Assembly: GCF_022513565.1 (NCBI RefSeq)
Contig: NZ_JAKWBE010000007.1
Span: forward strand, 240,742 to 304,741
Source: Streptomyces gilvus
GTDB taxonomy: Bacteria > Actinomycetota > Actinomycetes > Streptomycetales > Streptomycetaceae
Direction of reading: 5' to 3'
DNA length: 64,000 nt
The position numbers were made by a program, and so were the translations under genes. This document shows, piece after piece, positions 15,636 to 24,908 of this stretch. Position 1 is the first letter of the stretch. Each line of letters begins with the position of its first letter. Under the pieces are notes generated by a model. It did no database searches. It was not told the origin of the DNA and saw only the letters and a list, made by a program, of their open reading frames with translations.

Positions 15636-16847
15636 ATGCAGGTGATCCAGTCGACCAAGCTCGCCAACGTCTGTTACGAGATCCGGGGCCCGGTGCTCGA
15701 GGAGGCGATGCGGCTCGAGGCGGCCGGGCATCGGATCCTCAAGCTGAACACCGGCAACCCGGCGGCCTTCGGCTTCGAGTGCCCCCCGGAGATCCTGGAG
15801 GACGTCCTCCGCAACGTCTCGACGGCACACGGCTACGGCGACGCCAAGGGCCTGCTGGCCGCCCGCCGCGCGGTCGTCATGCACAACCAGACCCTCGGCA
15901 TCGAGACGGACGTCGAGCACGTCTTCATCGGCAACGGCGTCTCCGAGCTGATCGTGATGGCGATGCAGGGCCTGCTGGACGACGGCGACGAGGTGCTGGT
16001 GCCGGCCCCGGACTATCCCCTGTGGACCGCCGCCGTGTCCCTGTCCGGCGGTACGGCCGTCCACTACCGGTGCGACGAGCAGGCCGACTGGATGCCCGAC
16101 CTCGCGGACGTCGAGCGCAAGGTCACCGACCGCACCAAGGCCATCGTCATCATCAACCCCAACAACCCGACCGGGGCCGTCTACGACGAGGCGATGATCA
16201 AGGGGCTCACCGACATCGCCCGCCGCCACAACCTGCTGGTCTGTTCCGACGAGATCTACGACAAGATCCTCTACGACGGCGCCACGCACACCCCGACCGC
16301 CGCGGTCGCGCCGGACCTGCTGACCCTCACCTTCAACGGCATGTCGAAGGCGTACCGGGTGGCCGGCTACCGGGTGGGCTGGATGTCGATCTCCGGGCCG
16401 CGCGCGCACGCCGACTCCTACATCGAGGGTCTGACGATCCTCGCGAACATGCGGCTGTGCGCGAACATGCCCGGTCAGCACGGGGTGGTCGCCGCGCTGA
16501 GCGGGCGGCAGTCCATCAACGACCTGGTGCTGCCGGGCGGGCGGCTGAAGGAGCAGATGGACACGGCGTACGAGCTGCTGACGCGGATCCCGGGGGTGAG
16601 TTGCGTACGGCCGAAGGGAGCGCTGTACCTCTTCCCGCGGCTCGACCCGAAGGTGTTCAAGATCAAGGACGACCGGCGGATGGTGCTGGACCTGCTGCGC
16701 AGCGAGAAGATCATGGTCGTGCAGGGTTCCGGGTTCAACTGGCCCGAGCCCGATCACTTCCGGGTCGTGACCCTGCCCACGGTCACGGATCTGCGGGACG
16801 CGGTGGGGCGGATCGGGCGGTTCCTGGACGGCTACGGCCAGCCTTAA
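15636..16847 (+). CDS. alaA: Alanine-forming aminotransferase (AlaA-like, class I PLP)
   Basis: A 403-residue fold-type I aminotransferase that closely resembles E. coli AlaA along its length as far as I can recall that sequence, including KLANVCYEIRGPVLEEA, YGDAKGLLAARRAV, FIGNGVSELIVMAMQ, INPNNPTGAVY and FNGMSKAYRVAGYRVGWM. The PLP lysine is in the last motif. It is expected to transfer an amino group from glutamate to pyruvate to make alanine. I start at the ATG of MQVIQSTKL, which matches the family start; an in-frame extension upstream is not conserved-looking and lacks a ribosome site. Confidence 0.93.
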   Translation: MQVIQSTKLANVCYEIRGPVLEEAMRLEAAGHRILKLNTGNPAAFGFECPPEILEDVLRNVSTAHGYGDAKGLLAARRAVVMHNQTLGIETDVEHVFIGNGVSELIVMAMQGLLDDGDEVLVPAPDYPLWTAAVSLSGGTAVHYRCDEQADWMPDLADVERKVTDRTKAIVIINPNNPTGAVYDEAMIKGLTDIARRHNLLVCSDEIYDKILYDGATHTPTAAVAPDLLTLTFNGMSKAYRVAGYRVGWMSISGPRAHADSYIEGLTILANMRLCANMPGQHGVVAALSGRQSINDLVLPGGRLKEQMDTAYELLTRIPGVSCVRPKGALYLFPRLDPKVFKIKDDRRMVLDLLRSEKIMVVQGSGFNWPEPDHFRVVTLPTVTDLRDAVGRIGRFLDGYGQP

Positions 16848-16895
16848 ACATTCTTCGGGCCACGAATTCCAGGATCTTCTTGGATGCGCTCAACT

Positions 16896-16910
16896 TTAGA
16901 CGAAATCTAA
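16896..16910. promoter_or_regulatory. Palindrome overlapping a probable promoter
   Basis: The inverted repeat TTAGACGAAATCTAA lies just upstream of TAGGAT, a good -10 candidate, 39 bases before the next start codon. A repressor binding here would block the promoter. I cannot assign the regulator. Confidence 0.5.
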
Positions 16911-16948
16911 GCTAGGATGGTTTCCTGACAGCTTCTGGAGGCCATCCC

Positions 16949-17365
16949 ATGTACGAACCGATCCGCACCAAGTCGGTCCACAGCACGATGGCCGGCACGA
17001 CCTCCGACTTTCCCCACCGCTCCCGCGAGGAGGAGCTGGACATCCAGCTCGCGGGCCACCTCGCCGCGCTGCTCGCCGTCACGGACGAGCTGCGGACGGC
17101 GGCTCCCTCCGCCGACCTGGACGAGGCGGCCGAGCGGCTCGCCGAACAGGTGGCCCGGCTGCGCGGCGGTGTGACGCCGGTGCGTATGCGGATGGCGCCG
17201 GCCGAGGTCGACCTCACCACCCTGCACGAGCGGGCGCACGCCCTCGCGGGCCGCGCCCTGGTCGTGGCGGCCTCCCGGGCCGACACGGCGGCGGCGATCC
17301 TCGCCGCGGAACGCATGGACGCGCACACGGAGGCCCTCGACCCCCGCGAACTCGCGTCCCGCTGA
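16949..17365 (+). CDS. Conserved hypothetical protein
   Basis: A 138-residue, mostly alpha-helical soluble protein. The first 35 residues are polar (MYEPIRTKSVHST); from about residue 36 there are long Ala/Leu/Glu helices (LAGHLAALLAVTDELRTAAP, LHERAHALAGRALVVAASR). No catalytic motif, signal peptide or membrane helix. It has its own promoter with an operator-like palindrome upstream and a hairpin terminator at its stop codon, so it is a single-gene unit. The start ATG follows GGAGG at the proper distance. Function unknown. Confidence 0.75.
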   Translation: MYEPIRTKSVHSTMAGTTSDFPHRSREEELDIQLAGHLAALLAVTDELRTAAPSADLDEAAERLAEQVARLRGGVTPVRMRMAPAEVDLTTLHERAHALAGRALVVAASRADTAAAILAAERMDAHTEALDPRELASR

Positions 17366-17382
17366 GCCCCCACCGGGGGCTC
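17364..17382 (+). terminator. Hairpin terminator overlapping the stop codon
   Basis: Perfect 8-bp stem GAGCCCCC/GGGGGCTC with a 3-base loop, beginning within the stop codon of the upstream hypothetical gene. Confidence 0.6.
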
Positions 17383-17529
17383 CCCCAGACGGCCCCGGTC
17401 CGCGTGCACCCGCAGCGACGCGCGGACCGGGCGCCACACACTGCGTTGGCTTGAGCGGCGCGCTTTTGTTACGCCGGGTTGTTCAGTGCCGGTGGTCGTC
17501 GTGGTGCCTGTTCGCCGTGGGGGTTCATG

Positions 17530-17600
17530 TTGATGTGCGGCTGCGGGCTCGTTGTGGCTTGTCGCGCAGTTCCCCGCGCCCCTTCGGGCGCGTTGCGGCC
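17530..17600. repeat. Dispersed streptomycete intergenic repeat with UUCG hairpin
   Basis: The stretch containing GGCTTGTCGCGCAGTTCCCC followed by GCGCCCCTTCGGGCGC resembles a short repeat that I know to be scattered through streptomycete intergenic regions. The end forms a hairpin (positions 17576-17591). It lies in the 510-bp gap between the hypothetical gene and pckG. The rest of that gap shows no convincing gene. Confidence 0.55.
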
Positions 17601-17715
17601 GGAGCGATCGCGACACTCCCCGTTCACCCCACCCGTCCGGGATTGTTGGGTTCCGGGTCGCTCCCCGGCCTGAGACGTATCGCTGGGACCGTCCTCGCGG
17701 ACGACAAACGGCGAA

Positions 17716-17765
17716 GGCCTGCCCCTTCCCTTCCGTCGGGGCGGACGGAAGGTCAAGGGCAGGCC
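17716..17765 (-). terminator. Long hairpin terminator of pckG
   Basis: Left arm GGCCTGCCCCTTCCCTTCCG and right arm CGGAAGGTCAAGGGCAGGCC pair over about 20 bp with two mismatches. It lies 110 bases beyond the pckG stop on the minus strand. Confidence 0.7.
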
Positions 17766-17876
17766 CGAGCCGCACACGCCGTTGTGCGCGGCCTCGCCGT
17801 ACAACACCGCGGTCGGCCGTGACGATCACTGGTCAGGGCACATCCCAACCGGCCGCGGAGTCTCACCACAGGGACG

Positions 17877-19700
17877 TCAGCCGAGCCGCTGCACCAGCGC
17901 CCGGTACTCGTCCCACAGCTCCTTCGGCGTGTGGTCACCGAAGGTGTTGAGGTGCTCGGGGATCAGCGAAGCCTCCTCGCGCCACACGTCCTTGTCGACG
18001 GTGAGCAGGAACTCCAGGTCGGACTCGGACAGTTCGAGACCCTTGGTGTCGAGGGCGCCCTTGGCCGGCAGGACGCCGATCGGCGTCTCCACGCCCTCCG
18101 CCTTGCCGTCGAGCCGCTCCACGATCCACTTCAGGACGCGGCTGTTCTCGCCGAACCCGGGCCAGACGAACGTGCCCTCGTCGTTCTTGCGGAACCAGTT
18201 GACGTAGTAGATCTTCGGCAGCTTGGACTGGTCCTTGTCCTTGGCCACGTCGATCCAGTGCCCCATGTAGTCGCCCATGTTGTAGCCGCAGAACGGCAGC
18301 ATGGCGAACGGGTCCCGGCGCAGTTCGCCGACCTTGCCCTCGGCGGCCGCGGTCTTCTCGGAGGCCACGTTGGCGCCCAGGAAGACACCGTGGTTCCAGT
18401 CGAAGGACTCGGTCACCAGCGGGACGGCGGAAGCGCGCCGGCCGCCGAAGAGGATCGCCGAGATCGGCACGCCCCTCGGGTCCTCCCACTCGGGCGCGAT
18501 GATCGGGCACTGCGAGGCCGGCACGGTGAAGCGGGCGTTGGGGTGGGCGGCCGGGGTGTCGGACTCCGGCGTCCAGTCGTTGCCCTTCCAGTCGGTGAGG
18601 TGGGCCGGGGTCTCCTCCGTCATGCCCTCCCACCAGATGTCGTTGTCGTCCGTCAACGCCACGTTGGTGAAGACCGAATTGCCCCACAGGGTCTTCATCG
18701 CGTTGGCGTTGGTGTGTTCACCCGTGCCGGGGGCGACGCCGAAGAATCCGGCCTCGGGGTTGATGGCGTACAGCCGGCCGTCCTCGCCGAAGCGCATCCA
18801 GGCGATGTCGTCGCCGATGGTCTCCACGGTCCAGCCGGAGACCGTGGGCTCCAGCATGGCGAGGTTGGTCTTGCCGCAGGCGCTCGGGAAGGCGGCGGCG
18901 ACGTACTTGGACTCACCGGTCGGCGGGGTGAGCTTCAGGATCAGCATGTGCTCGGCCAGCCAGCCCTCGTCGCGGGCCATGACGGACGCGATGCGCAGGG
19001 CGTAGCACTTCTTGCCGAGCAGGGCGTTGCCGCCGTACCCGGAGCCGTAGGACCAGATCTCGCGGCTCTCGGGGAAGTGCGAGATGTACTTGGTGGAGTT
19101 GCACGGCCACGGCACGTCCGCCTCGCCCTCGGCGAGCGGGGCGCCGAGCGTGTGCACGGCCTTGACGAAGAAGCCGTCGGAGCCGAGTTCGTCGAGGACG
19201 GGCTGTCCCATGCGGGTCATCGTGCGCATCGACACCGCGACATAGGCGGAGTCGGTGATCTCGACGCCGATCGCGGAGAGGTCCGAGCCGAGCGGGCCCA
19301 TGCAGAACGGGACGACGTACATCGTCCGGCCCTTCATCGAGCCGCGGAAGACGCCCTTCTCGCCGGAGAAGACCTCTCGCATCTCGGCGGGGTCCTTCCA
19401 GTGGTTGGTCGGGCCCGCGTCCTCCTCCTTCTCGGAGCAGATGAAGGTCCGGTCCTCGACGCGCGCGACGTCGGTGGGGTCGGAGGCGGCGTAGTACGAG
19501 TTGGGGCGCTTGATCGGGTCGAGTTTCTTGAAGGTGCCCTTCGAGACGAGCTCCTCGCACAGGCGCTCGTACTCGGCCTCGGATCCGTCACACCAGACCA
19601 CGTTGTCCGGCTGGGTCAGTTCGGCGATCTCGTTCACCCACGAGACCAGTTCCTGATGCTGGGTGGGAATGACGGGGGGAGCCGCGTTGTCGCGCGCCAC
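17877..19700 (-). CDS. pckG: Phosphoenolpyruvate carboxykinase (GTP)
   Basis: A 607-residue cytosolic PEPCK of the GTP type. It decarboxylates and phosphorylates oxaloacetate to PEP, the entry to gluconeogenesis. Family motifs: [13 protein letters not shown] (kinase-1 loop and P-loop with the reactive cysteine), [23 protein letters not shown], and the nucleotide-binding [17 protein letters not shown] choose the GTG that gives VARDNAAPP, which follows TTAGGAG and gives the usual family length; an in-frame ATG 29 codons upstream would add a Lys/His/Pro-rich tail. It stands alone with a long leader and its own terminator. Confidence 0.96.
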   Translation of the reverse strand: MARDNAAPPVIPTQHQELVSWVNEIAELTQPDNVVWCDGSEAEYERLCEELVSKGTFKKLDPIKRPNSYYAASDPTDVARVEDRTFICSEKEEDAGPTNHWKDPAEMREVFSGEKGVFRGSMKGRTMYVVPFCMGPLGSDLSAIGVEITDSAYVAVSMRTMTRMGQPVLDELGSDGFFVKAVHTLGAPLAEGEADVPWPCNSTKYISHFPESREIWSYGSGYGGNALLGKKCYALRIASVMARDEGWLAEHMLILKLTPPTGESKYVAAAFPSACGKTNLAMLEPTVSGWTVETIGDDIAWMRFGEDGRLYAINPEAGFFGVAPGTGEHTNANAMKTLWGNSVFTNVALTDDNDIWWEGMTEETPAHLTDWKGNDWTPESDTPAAHPNARFTVPASQCPIIAPEWEDPRGVPISAILFGGRRASAVPLVTESFDWNHGVFLGANVASEKTAAAEGKVGELRRDPFAMLPFCGYNMGDYMGHWIDVAKDKDQSKLPKIYYVNWFRKNDEGTFVWPGFGENSRVLKWIVERLDGKAEGVETPIGVLPAKGALDTKGLELSESDLEFLLTVDKDVWREEASLIPEHLNTFGDHTPKELWDEYRALVQRLG

Positions 19701-20008
19701 GATTGCTCCTAAATGAGGGATTTTGTGTTTGGAGGCCCCGTGGGGGCTGCGACCCGGATGCTTCGTGGCTGGATCTTCAGCGCTCATCCGGTGTCGACCG
19801 CACTCATTTGATCATCCGACGCGAGTGCCCATATGTCCAGAGGGCCTCACAGGTGAGCGGAGTGGGGATCGTCACGCCTCTTTTGTGTGCGACGCGTTTA
19901 TTTGCGTGCACCTGGGGTTCAAGTGACCGTTCCTTTGCGCGGTATGCGCCGGTTGCCGACTGTCGTGAGATGATGGCCACTCTTGGCCGCTTCCGAGCCC
20001 GCACTGAT
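19701..20008. other. Intergenic region between pckG and the TrhA gene
   Basis: About 310 bases holding the divergent promoters. The pckG side carries a leader with the short inverted repeat GCCCC/GGGGC near the start codon. I see no small gene or RNA gene here that I can support. Confidence 0.5.
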
Positions 20009-20030
20009 CCGTAACTTACGGTTCCGTAGG
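20009..20030. promoter_or_regulatory. Overlapping inverted repeats upstream of the TrhA gene
   Basis: CCGTAACTTACGG is a perfect 13-bp palindrome, and it overlaps TTACGGTTCCGTAG, which is nearly palindromic. Both end 14 bases before the start codon. The pattern is TetR-operator-like; the regulator is unknown. Confidence 0.5.
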
Positions 20031-20043
20031 TACGATGCGAGGC

Positions 20044-20790
20044 ATGACAGCGCCCGTCCCCGACGCGTCAACCGGAACGCCGGCCGCCGGCCGCGGTTCC
20101 GAAACGCCCTCCATCCCGCACCAGATCAAGCAGCACGCGCAGCAGCTCACCGAGCCGATCAAGCCGAAGCTCCGCGGCTGGCTGCATCTGGGCATGTTCC
20201 CGGCCGCACTCGTCTCCGGCCTGGTCCTCACCGCCCTCGCGAACTCGGCCAGAGGACGCATCGCCTGCGGGATCTACGCGCTGACGGCCTGCCTGCTGTT
20301 CGGCGTGAGCGCGCTCTACCACCGGGGCAACTGGAGCCCGCGCATGGACGGCGTGCTGCGCCGCCTCGACCACGCCAACATCTTCCTGATCATCGCGGGC
20401 ACCTACACCCCGCTGACGATGCTCCTGCTGCCGGGCGCCAAGGGGCAGTGGCTGCTGTGGGGCATCTGGGGAGCGGCCGCGGCCGGGATCGTCTTCCGGG
20501 TCTTCTGGGTCGGCGCCCCGCGCTGGCTCTACACCCCCTGCTACATCGCGATGGGCTGGGCGGCCGTCTTCTTCCTGCCCGACTTCATGCGCACCGGCGG
20601 CATCGCCGTCCTGGTCCTGGTCGTCGTCGGCGGCCTGCTCTACAGCGCGGGCGGCGTGATCTACGGCATCAAGCGGCCGAACCCCTCACCGCGCTGGTTC
20701 GGCTTCCACGAGGTCTTCCACTCCTTCACGCTGGCCGCGTTCGTCGTGCACTACGTCGGCATCTCGCTGGTCGCGTACCAGCACGCGTAA
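20044..20790 (+). CDS. Hemolysin III/TrhA family (PAQR) membrane protein
   Basis: A 248-residue protein with seven predicted transmembrane helices and the hallmarks of the PAQR/TrhA family: SALYHRGNW in the first half, RRLDHANIFLIIAGTYTP, and the C-terminal FGFHEVFHSFTLAAFVVHYVG. The conserved His/Asp residues form a metal site in the family. Bacterial TrhA proteins have been linked to membrane fluidity and lipid homeostasis rather than true haemolysis. The N-terminal 45 residues are soluble. Start ATG lies close behind GCGAGG. A hairpin follows the gene. Confidence 0.9.
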   Translation: MTAPVPDASTGTPAAGRGSETPSIPHQIKQHAQQLTEPIKPKLRGWLHLGMFPAALVSGLVLTALANSARGRIACGIYALTACLLFGVSALYHRGNWSPRMDGVLRRLDHANIFLIIAGTYTPLTMLLLPGAKGQWLLWGIWGAAAAGIVFRVFWVGAPRWLYTPCYIAMGWAAVFFLPDFMRTGGIAVLVLVVVGGLLYSAGGVIYGIKRPNPSPRWFGFHEVFHSFTLAAFVVHYVGISLVAYQHA

Positions 20791-20811
20791 CCGCTCCACC
20801 GCCCCTCCCCC

Positions 20812-20836
20812 TGGCCACGGCTTCCCGCCGTGGCCA
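20812..20836 (+). terminator. Hairpin terminator of the TrhA gene
   Basis: Perfect 10-bp stem TGGCCACGGC/GCCGTGGCCA with a 5-base loop, followed by TTTCTC, 20 bases past the stop codon. Confidence 0.8.
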
Positions 20837-20864
20837 TTTCTCATATGCCGGTAGGTGCTCGCGA

Positions 20865-20897
20865 TTGACAGTTACTTTATTTTGAGAGTTACTCTCA
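20865..20897 (+). promoter_or_regulatory. Promoter with perfect TetR-type operator
   Basis: A consensus-like -35 box TTGACA is followed 12 bases later by TGAGAGTTACTCTCA, a perfect 15-bp palindrome, ending four bases before the start of the wrecked MFS gene. The local A+T content is much higher than around it. The TetR regulator encoded just downstream is the natural candidate to bind it. Confidence 0.7.
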
Positions 20898-20901
20898 TTT
20901 A

Positions 20902-21308
20902 ATGGTTGCTGTCATCGAGACCCCGAACCCCGACGCTGGTGGGCCCTCGGCGCCCTGGTCGCGAGCATGCTCACGCTCGGCTTCGACACGACGATCCTCA
21001 ACGTGGCGCTGCCGACCATGGCCGCCGACCTCGGCGCCACCACCGGTCAGCAGCTGGGGGTGCCCCCAGGCGTTCAGCACTGGGGGAGGATGGCGGACGC
21101 GTACGTCGTCGTCTTCGCGGCGCTGATGCTCCCCGCGGGCCTCCTCGGCGGCCGCTTCGGACGGCGCCGCATGCTGATCGCCGGACTCGGCGTCTTCCTC
21201 GCCGGCTCGCTCATGGGCGCACTGGCCGGGGACCTGCCGCGCACGGCATCCGGGCAGCCCGCACCAAGCCCCGAACCCGACTTGGTCACCGCCGCCGAGA
21301 ATGCCTGA
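20902..21308 (+). pseudogene. Truncated, frameshifted MFS drug exporter
   Basis: The start reads MVAVIETPNPDAG and then homology to an EmrB/QacA-type exporter continues in another frame (ALVASMLTLGFDTTILNVAL, PTMAADLGATTGQQ, MADAYVVVFAALMLPAGLLG, GRFGRRRMLIAGLGVFLAGS). A shift of one base near position 20935 breaks the frame. A 35-bp G/C-rich palindromic element at 21054-21088 is inserted between GQQ and MADAY without breaking that second frame. Only about 110 of some 470 residues remain; the tail PRTASGQPAPSPEPD is unrelated. The gene is dead as an exporter, although its promoter palindrome is intact. Confidence 0.85.
21054..21088. repeat. Small palindromic G/C-rich insert inside the MFS remnant
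   Basis: It starts CTGGGGGTGCCCCCAGG and ends CTGGGGGAG; TGGGGGTGCCCCCA is self-complementary. It splits the conserved QQ-W-MADAY motif of the exporter, so it was added later. It looks like one of the short mobile repeats found in streptomycete genomes. Confidence 0.6.
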
Positions 21309-21319
21309 CAATCAACCCC

Positions 21320-21955
21320 ATGACGGCCCCACGCACGCCCTTCTCCTCCCCCTCCGACCGCCCTCAGTTGGGACTTCGCGAGCGTAAGAAGATCAAGACC
21401 CGCGAGGCGATCCGGACCGCGACCTACGCGCTGATCAAGGAGCAGGGGTACGACGCCACGACGATCGAGCAGATCGCCGACCGGGCGGAGGTGTCGCCGT
21501 CCACCGTCTTCCGGTACTTCCCCACCAAGGAGGACATCGTCCTCACGGACGAGTACGACCCGCTGATGCTGGAAGAGCTGCGGGCCAGGCCCCCCGGTGA
21601 GCCGTGGATGGACTCGCTGCGCCACATCATGGAGACGGCGATCGAGCTCACCACCCGGGAAGACCCCGAGATGATGAGGATGCGCGCGCATCTCGGGGTC
21701 CAGGTCCCCGCCGTCCGCGCCCGGATGTTCGAGAGCATGTCGGAGACCGGGCGCATGCTGTGCGAGGCGATCGCCGACCGCTGCGGCCTGGAGCCGGTCG
21801 ACCTCCGGGTCCGGGTCTGCGCGATGTCCCTGATCGGCGGCCTCATGGAGGTCTCCATGTACTGGGCGGAGAACGACTTCAAGGGCGAGCTCAAGGACCT
21901 CATGCACCAGGCCCTCGACGTCATGGAACACGGCCTGCCCACCCGAAACCCCTGA
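21320..21955 (+). CDS. TetR-family transcriptional regulator
   Basis: A 211-residue TetR protein: helix-turn-helix at about residues 20-65 (LGLRERKKIKTREAIRTA, TTIEQIADRAEVSPSTVFRYF) and a helical ligand-binding C-terminus. It starts 12 bases after the end of the MFS remnant on the same strand. The perfect palindrome in front of that remnant is its probable operator, so it would repress the remnant and itself if co-transcribed. With the exporter lost, its other targets, if any, are unknown. Confidence 0.9.
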   Translation: MTAPRTPFSSPSDRPQLGLRERKKIKTREAIRTATYALIKEQGYDATTIEQIADRAEVSPSTVFRYFPTKEDIVLTDEYDPLMLEELRARPPGEPWMDSLRHIMETAIELTTREDPEMMRMRAHLGVQVPAVRARMFESMSETGRMLCEAIADRCGLEPVDLRVRVCAMSLIGGLMEVSMYWAENDFKGELKDLMHQALDVMEHGLPTRNP

Positions 21956-21988
21956 GCCCCGCGCCCCGCGACATGCCATCCTGACCGG

Positions 21989-22705
21989 GTGAACGGTCCC
22001 GAGATCCACGTCGAGTTCGCCCCCGACCTGACCCCGTTCGTGCCGCGCGGCCCGCGCCGGACGCTCGTCACCGACGGTGTCTCCTCCCTCGGCCACGTGG
22101 TCGAATCGGCCGGCGTGCCGCTGACCGAGGTCGGCTCCCTCTGGGTCCACGGCCGCGAGGTCCCGACGTCGTACGTCCCCGCCGCCGGCGACGCGGTGGA
22201 GGTGCGGCCCGTCGAGCGCCCCCAGCAGATCCCCGGCGCACCCCTGCGCTTCCTGCTCGACGTCCACCTCGGCACCCTCGCCCGCCGGCTGCGCCTGCTG
22301 GGCGTGGACACCGCCTACGAGTCGACGGACATCGGCGACCCGGCCCTCGCCGCCCTCTCCGCCGCCGAGCAGCGGGTCATGCTCAGCCGCGACCGCGGTC
22401 TGCTGCGGCGCCGCGAACTGTGGGCGGGCGCCTACGTCTACAGCACCCGCCCCGAGGACCAACTCCGGGACGTCCTCGACCGGTTCCGCCCCGAACTGCG
22501 GCCCTGGACCCGCTGCACCGCCTGCAACGGCCTGCTGAAGGAGGCCACCAAGGAGGAGGTGGCGGACCAGCTGCACGGCGGGACCCAGCGGTCGTACGAC
22601 GTCTTCGCCCAGTGCCGGGACTGCGGACGTGCCTACTGGAAGGGCGCGCACCACGAGCAGCTGGTGGCCATCGTGGAACGCGCCCTGGAGGAGTTCGCGG
22701 GTTAG
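21989..22705 (+). CDS. Mut7-C RNase-domain protein with ubiquitin-like N-terminus
   Basis: A 238-residue protein in two parts: an N-terminal ubiquitin/ThiS-like domain (about 1-80, ending [12 protein letters not shown]) and a C-terminal Mut7-C domain, a PIN-fold putative RNase ([35 protein letters not shown]) with a zinc ribbon (CTACNG ... [14 protein letters not shown]). The combination is widespread in actinomycetes and the RNA target is not known. GTG start. The stop codon overlaps the stop of the convergent YyaL gene by two bases. Confidence 0.87.
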   Translation: MNGPEIHVEFAPDLTPFVPRGPRRTLVTDGVSSLGHVVESAGVPLTEVGSLWVHGREVPTSYVPAAGDAVEVRPVERPQQIPGAPLRFLLDVHLGTLARRLRLLGVDTAYESTDIGDPALAALSAAEQRVMLSRDRGLLRRRELWAGAYVYSTRPEDQLRDVLDRFRPELRPWTRCTACNGLLKEATKEEVADQLHGGTQRSYDVFAQCRDCGRAYWKGAHHEQLVAIVERALEEFAG

Positions 22706-24738
22706 CCGCGGCCGGACAGCGCGGCCCGCAGCCGGTCCCGGTCGGTGGTCGGGGCGTCGCAGGCGAAGTGGCGGCAGACGTAGGCGGCGGGCCGTCCGTC
22801 GACGAGAGGGCGCTCGGCGAGCAGTGGGAACTCGTCGCTTCCCGGTGTTCCGACGGCGACCACCGCGCCCGGGGAGGTGCCCAGAAGTGCCGTGCGGTGC
22901 AGGGCCCTGGTGCCCTCCTCGTCGATCGCCGGTCCGACGATCGCGACCTCCTTCGGCCCGTCGAGCACGGCCTCGGCGACCGCCAGCCCCCAGCCGATGA
23001 ACCGGGGCACCCGCGGACCGAGCGCCTTCACGACGCCCAACGCCCGCTCGGCGGCGGTGCGATGGGGCTCCGCGCCGGTCTGGGCCGCGTAACCCAGCAG
23101 GGCGCCCGCGGCGGCGGTCCAGCCGGAGGGCGTCGCGTTGTCCGTCGGGTCCTGCGGCCGGCGGATCAACCGCTCGGCGTCGGCGCCGGTGTCGTACAGC
23201 GAACCCGACTCCTCGTCGACGAAGCGCGCGAGGACATGGTCCAGCAGGAACCCGGCGAACTCCAGCCACACCCCCTCCCCCGTGACCGACGCGAGCGTCA
23301 GGAAGCCCTCGGCCACATCCGCGTAGTCCTCCAGCACGCCCGCGTTGGCGCCGACCTGGCCGTCCTTGCTGGTACGGGCGAGGCGGGCGTGCTCGTCGAG
23401 ATGCAGCCGGACGAGGAGATCGGCGGCGCCGACCGCGGCCTCGACCAGGTCCGGGCGGTCGAAGTAGGCGCCGGTCTCGGCCAGCGCGGCGATCGCGAGA
23501 CCGTTCCACGCGGCGACGACCTTGTCGTCCCGGCCGGGCGCGGGCCGCCCGGCCCGCGCGCCGAGCAGCCGCTCCCGGATGGAGGCGACCTTGCCGGCGT
23601 CCAACAGCTCGTCCTGCTGCGGGAGTTGGAGGACGGACTGACCGTGCTCGAAGGTGCCCTCCTCGGTCACCCCGAAGTACCGGGCCGCGAGTTCGGCGTC
23701 CTCGTCCCCGAGCACCTCGGCGAGCCGGCGGGGCGTCCACACGTAGTACGCCCCCTCGACGTGCCTGCCCGTCCCGTCGTCGCTGTCGGCGTCCAGGGCG
23801 GAGGCGAACCCGCCCTCGTTCGTGCGCAGTTCGCGCACCATGAAGTCGGCGGTCTCCAGGGCGACCCGGCGGGCGAGCTCCGAGCCGGTGGTGCGCCAGA
23901 GGTGGGCGTAGACGCGGCACAGCAGCGCGTTGTCGTACAGCATCTTCTCGAAGTGCGGGACCACCCAGTCACGGTCGACGGAGTAGCGCGCGAACCCGCC
24001 CCCGAGCTGGTCGTAGATGCCGCCGCGGGCCATCCGCTCACAGGTGTCCGAGGCCATCTGCAGGGCGCCCTCGGAACCGGTGCGGGCATGATGCCTGAGC
24101 AGGAACTCGATCACCATGGACGGCGGGAACTTGGGCGCCCCGCCGAACCCGCCGCGCTGCGCGTCGTACTCCCGGGTCAGCCCGAGCAGCGCCTGCGCGA
24201 GCTCCTCCTCGCCGGGGATCTCCGTACCGCCGTAGTTGATCTCCCGCTGGGACAGGTCCCGCACGATCTTCCCCGCGACCTCCGCCACCTCGTCCCGCCG
24301 GTCCGCCCACGCGGCCCGCACCCCCTCCAGCACCTGCCGGAAGGACGGCGAGCCGTGCCGCGGGGCGGGCGGGAAGTAGGTGCCGAAGTAGAAGGGCTCG
24401 GCCTCGGGCGTGAGAAACACGGTCATGGGCCACCCGCCCTGCCCGGTGGCCGCCTGCACCGCCTCCATGTAGACGGCGTCGACATCCGGCCGCTCCTCAC
24501 GGTCGACCTTGATGTTGACGAAGTGGTCGTTCATGAAGCCGGCGGTGTCCTGGTCCTCGAAGGACTCGCCGGCCATGACATGGCACCAGTGGCAGCTCGA
24601 GTACCCGACGCTCAGCAGAACCGGTCTGCCGGTCTTGCGGGCCTCGTCGAAGGCCTCGGCCGACCACGGCCACCAGTCGACGGGGTTGTCGGCGTGCTGG
24701 AGCAGGTACGGGGACGTCTCATGGGCCAGTCGGTTCAC
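22702..24738 (-). CDS. Thioredoxin-domain protein of the YyaL/SPATA20 (DUF255) family
   Basis: A 678-residue protein. The N-terminal thioredoxin-like domain opens with [21 protein letters not shown], the family signature, and has the CxxC site in [14 protein letters not shown]. The remaining 500 residues form an (alpha/alpha)6 barrel like N-acylglucosamine epimerases/glycosidases, with [30 protein letters not shown] and [14 protein letters not shown]. The biochemical role is not known. The start is a GTG preceded by GGGAG; no gene follows in the same direction without a gap, so it is probably monocistronic. Confidence 0.92.
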   Translation of the reverse strand: MNRLAHETSPYLLQHADNPVDWWPWSAEAFDEARKTGRPVLLSVGYSSCHWCHVMAGESFEDQDTAGFMNDHFVNIKVDREERPDVDAVYMEAVQAATGQGGWPMTVFLTPEAEPFYFGTYFPPAPRHGSPSFRQVLEGVRAAWADRRDEVAEVAGKIVRDLSQREINYGGTEIPGEEELAQALLGLTREYDAQRGGFGGAPKFPPSMVIEFLLRHHARTGSEGALQMASDTCERMARGGIYDQLGGGFARYSVDRDWVVPHFEKMLYDNALLCRVYAHLWRTTGSELARRVALETADFMVRELRTNEGGFASALDADSDDGTGRHVEGAYYVWTPRRLAEVLGDEDAELAARYFGVTEEGTFEHGQSVLQLPQQDELLDAGKVASIRERLLGARAGRPAPGRDDKVVAAWNGLAIAALAETGAYFDRPDLVEAAVGAADLLVRLHLDEHARLARTSKDGQVGANAGVLEDYADVAEGFLTLASVTGEGVWLEFAGFLLDHVLARFVDEESGSLYDTGADAERLIRRPQDPTDNATPSGWTAAAGALLGYAAQTGAEPHRTAAERALGVVKALGPRVPRFIGWGLAVAEAVLDGPKEVAIVGPAIDEEGTRALHRTALLGTSPGAVVAVGTPGSDEFPLLAERPLVDGRPAAYVCRHFACDAPTTDRDRLRAALSGRG

Positions 24739-24908
24739 TCCCCCACTCTCCCACGGGCTCCGGCGACGCGGAGTGACGCCCGCTGACCGGGCGCGCCCCC
24801 TCGGGGGGACCGTCTCGCGCGGCACGGGTGATCGCCGCCCTCTCGCGCTCGCGGCCCGGGCGAAGGACACTCGTAGGCAATGGAGTTGCCGCCGGAGGGG
24901 GACGGGAC

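Noticed and set aside
17776..17860. Possible tRNA or small RNA upstream of the pckG terminator
   Set aside because: No cloverleaf, no TTCGA/TTCAA T-loop arrangement, only fragmentary stems.
21074..23920. Long antisense frame over the TetR and Mut7-C genes
   Set aside because: Shadow frame; the opposite frames have recognisable domains and ribosome sites.
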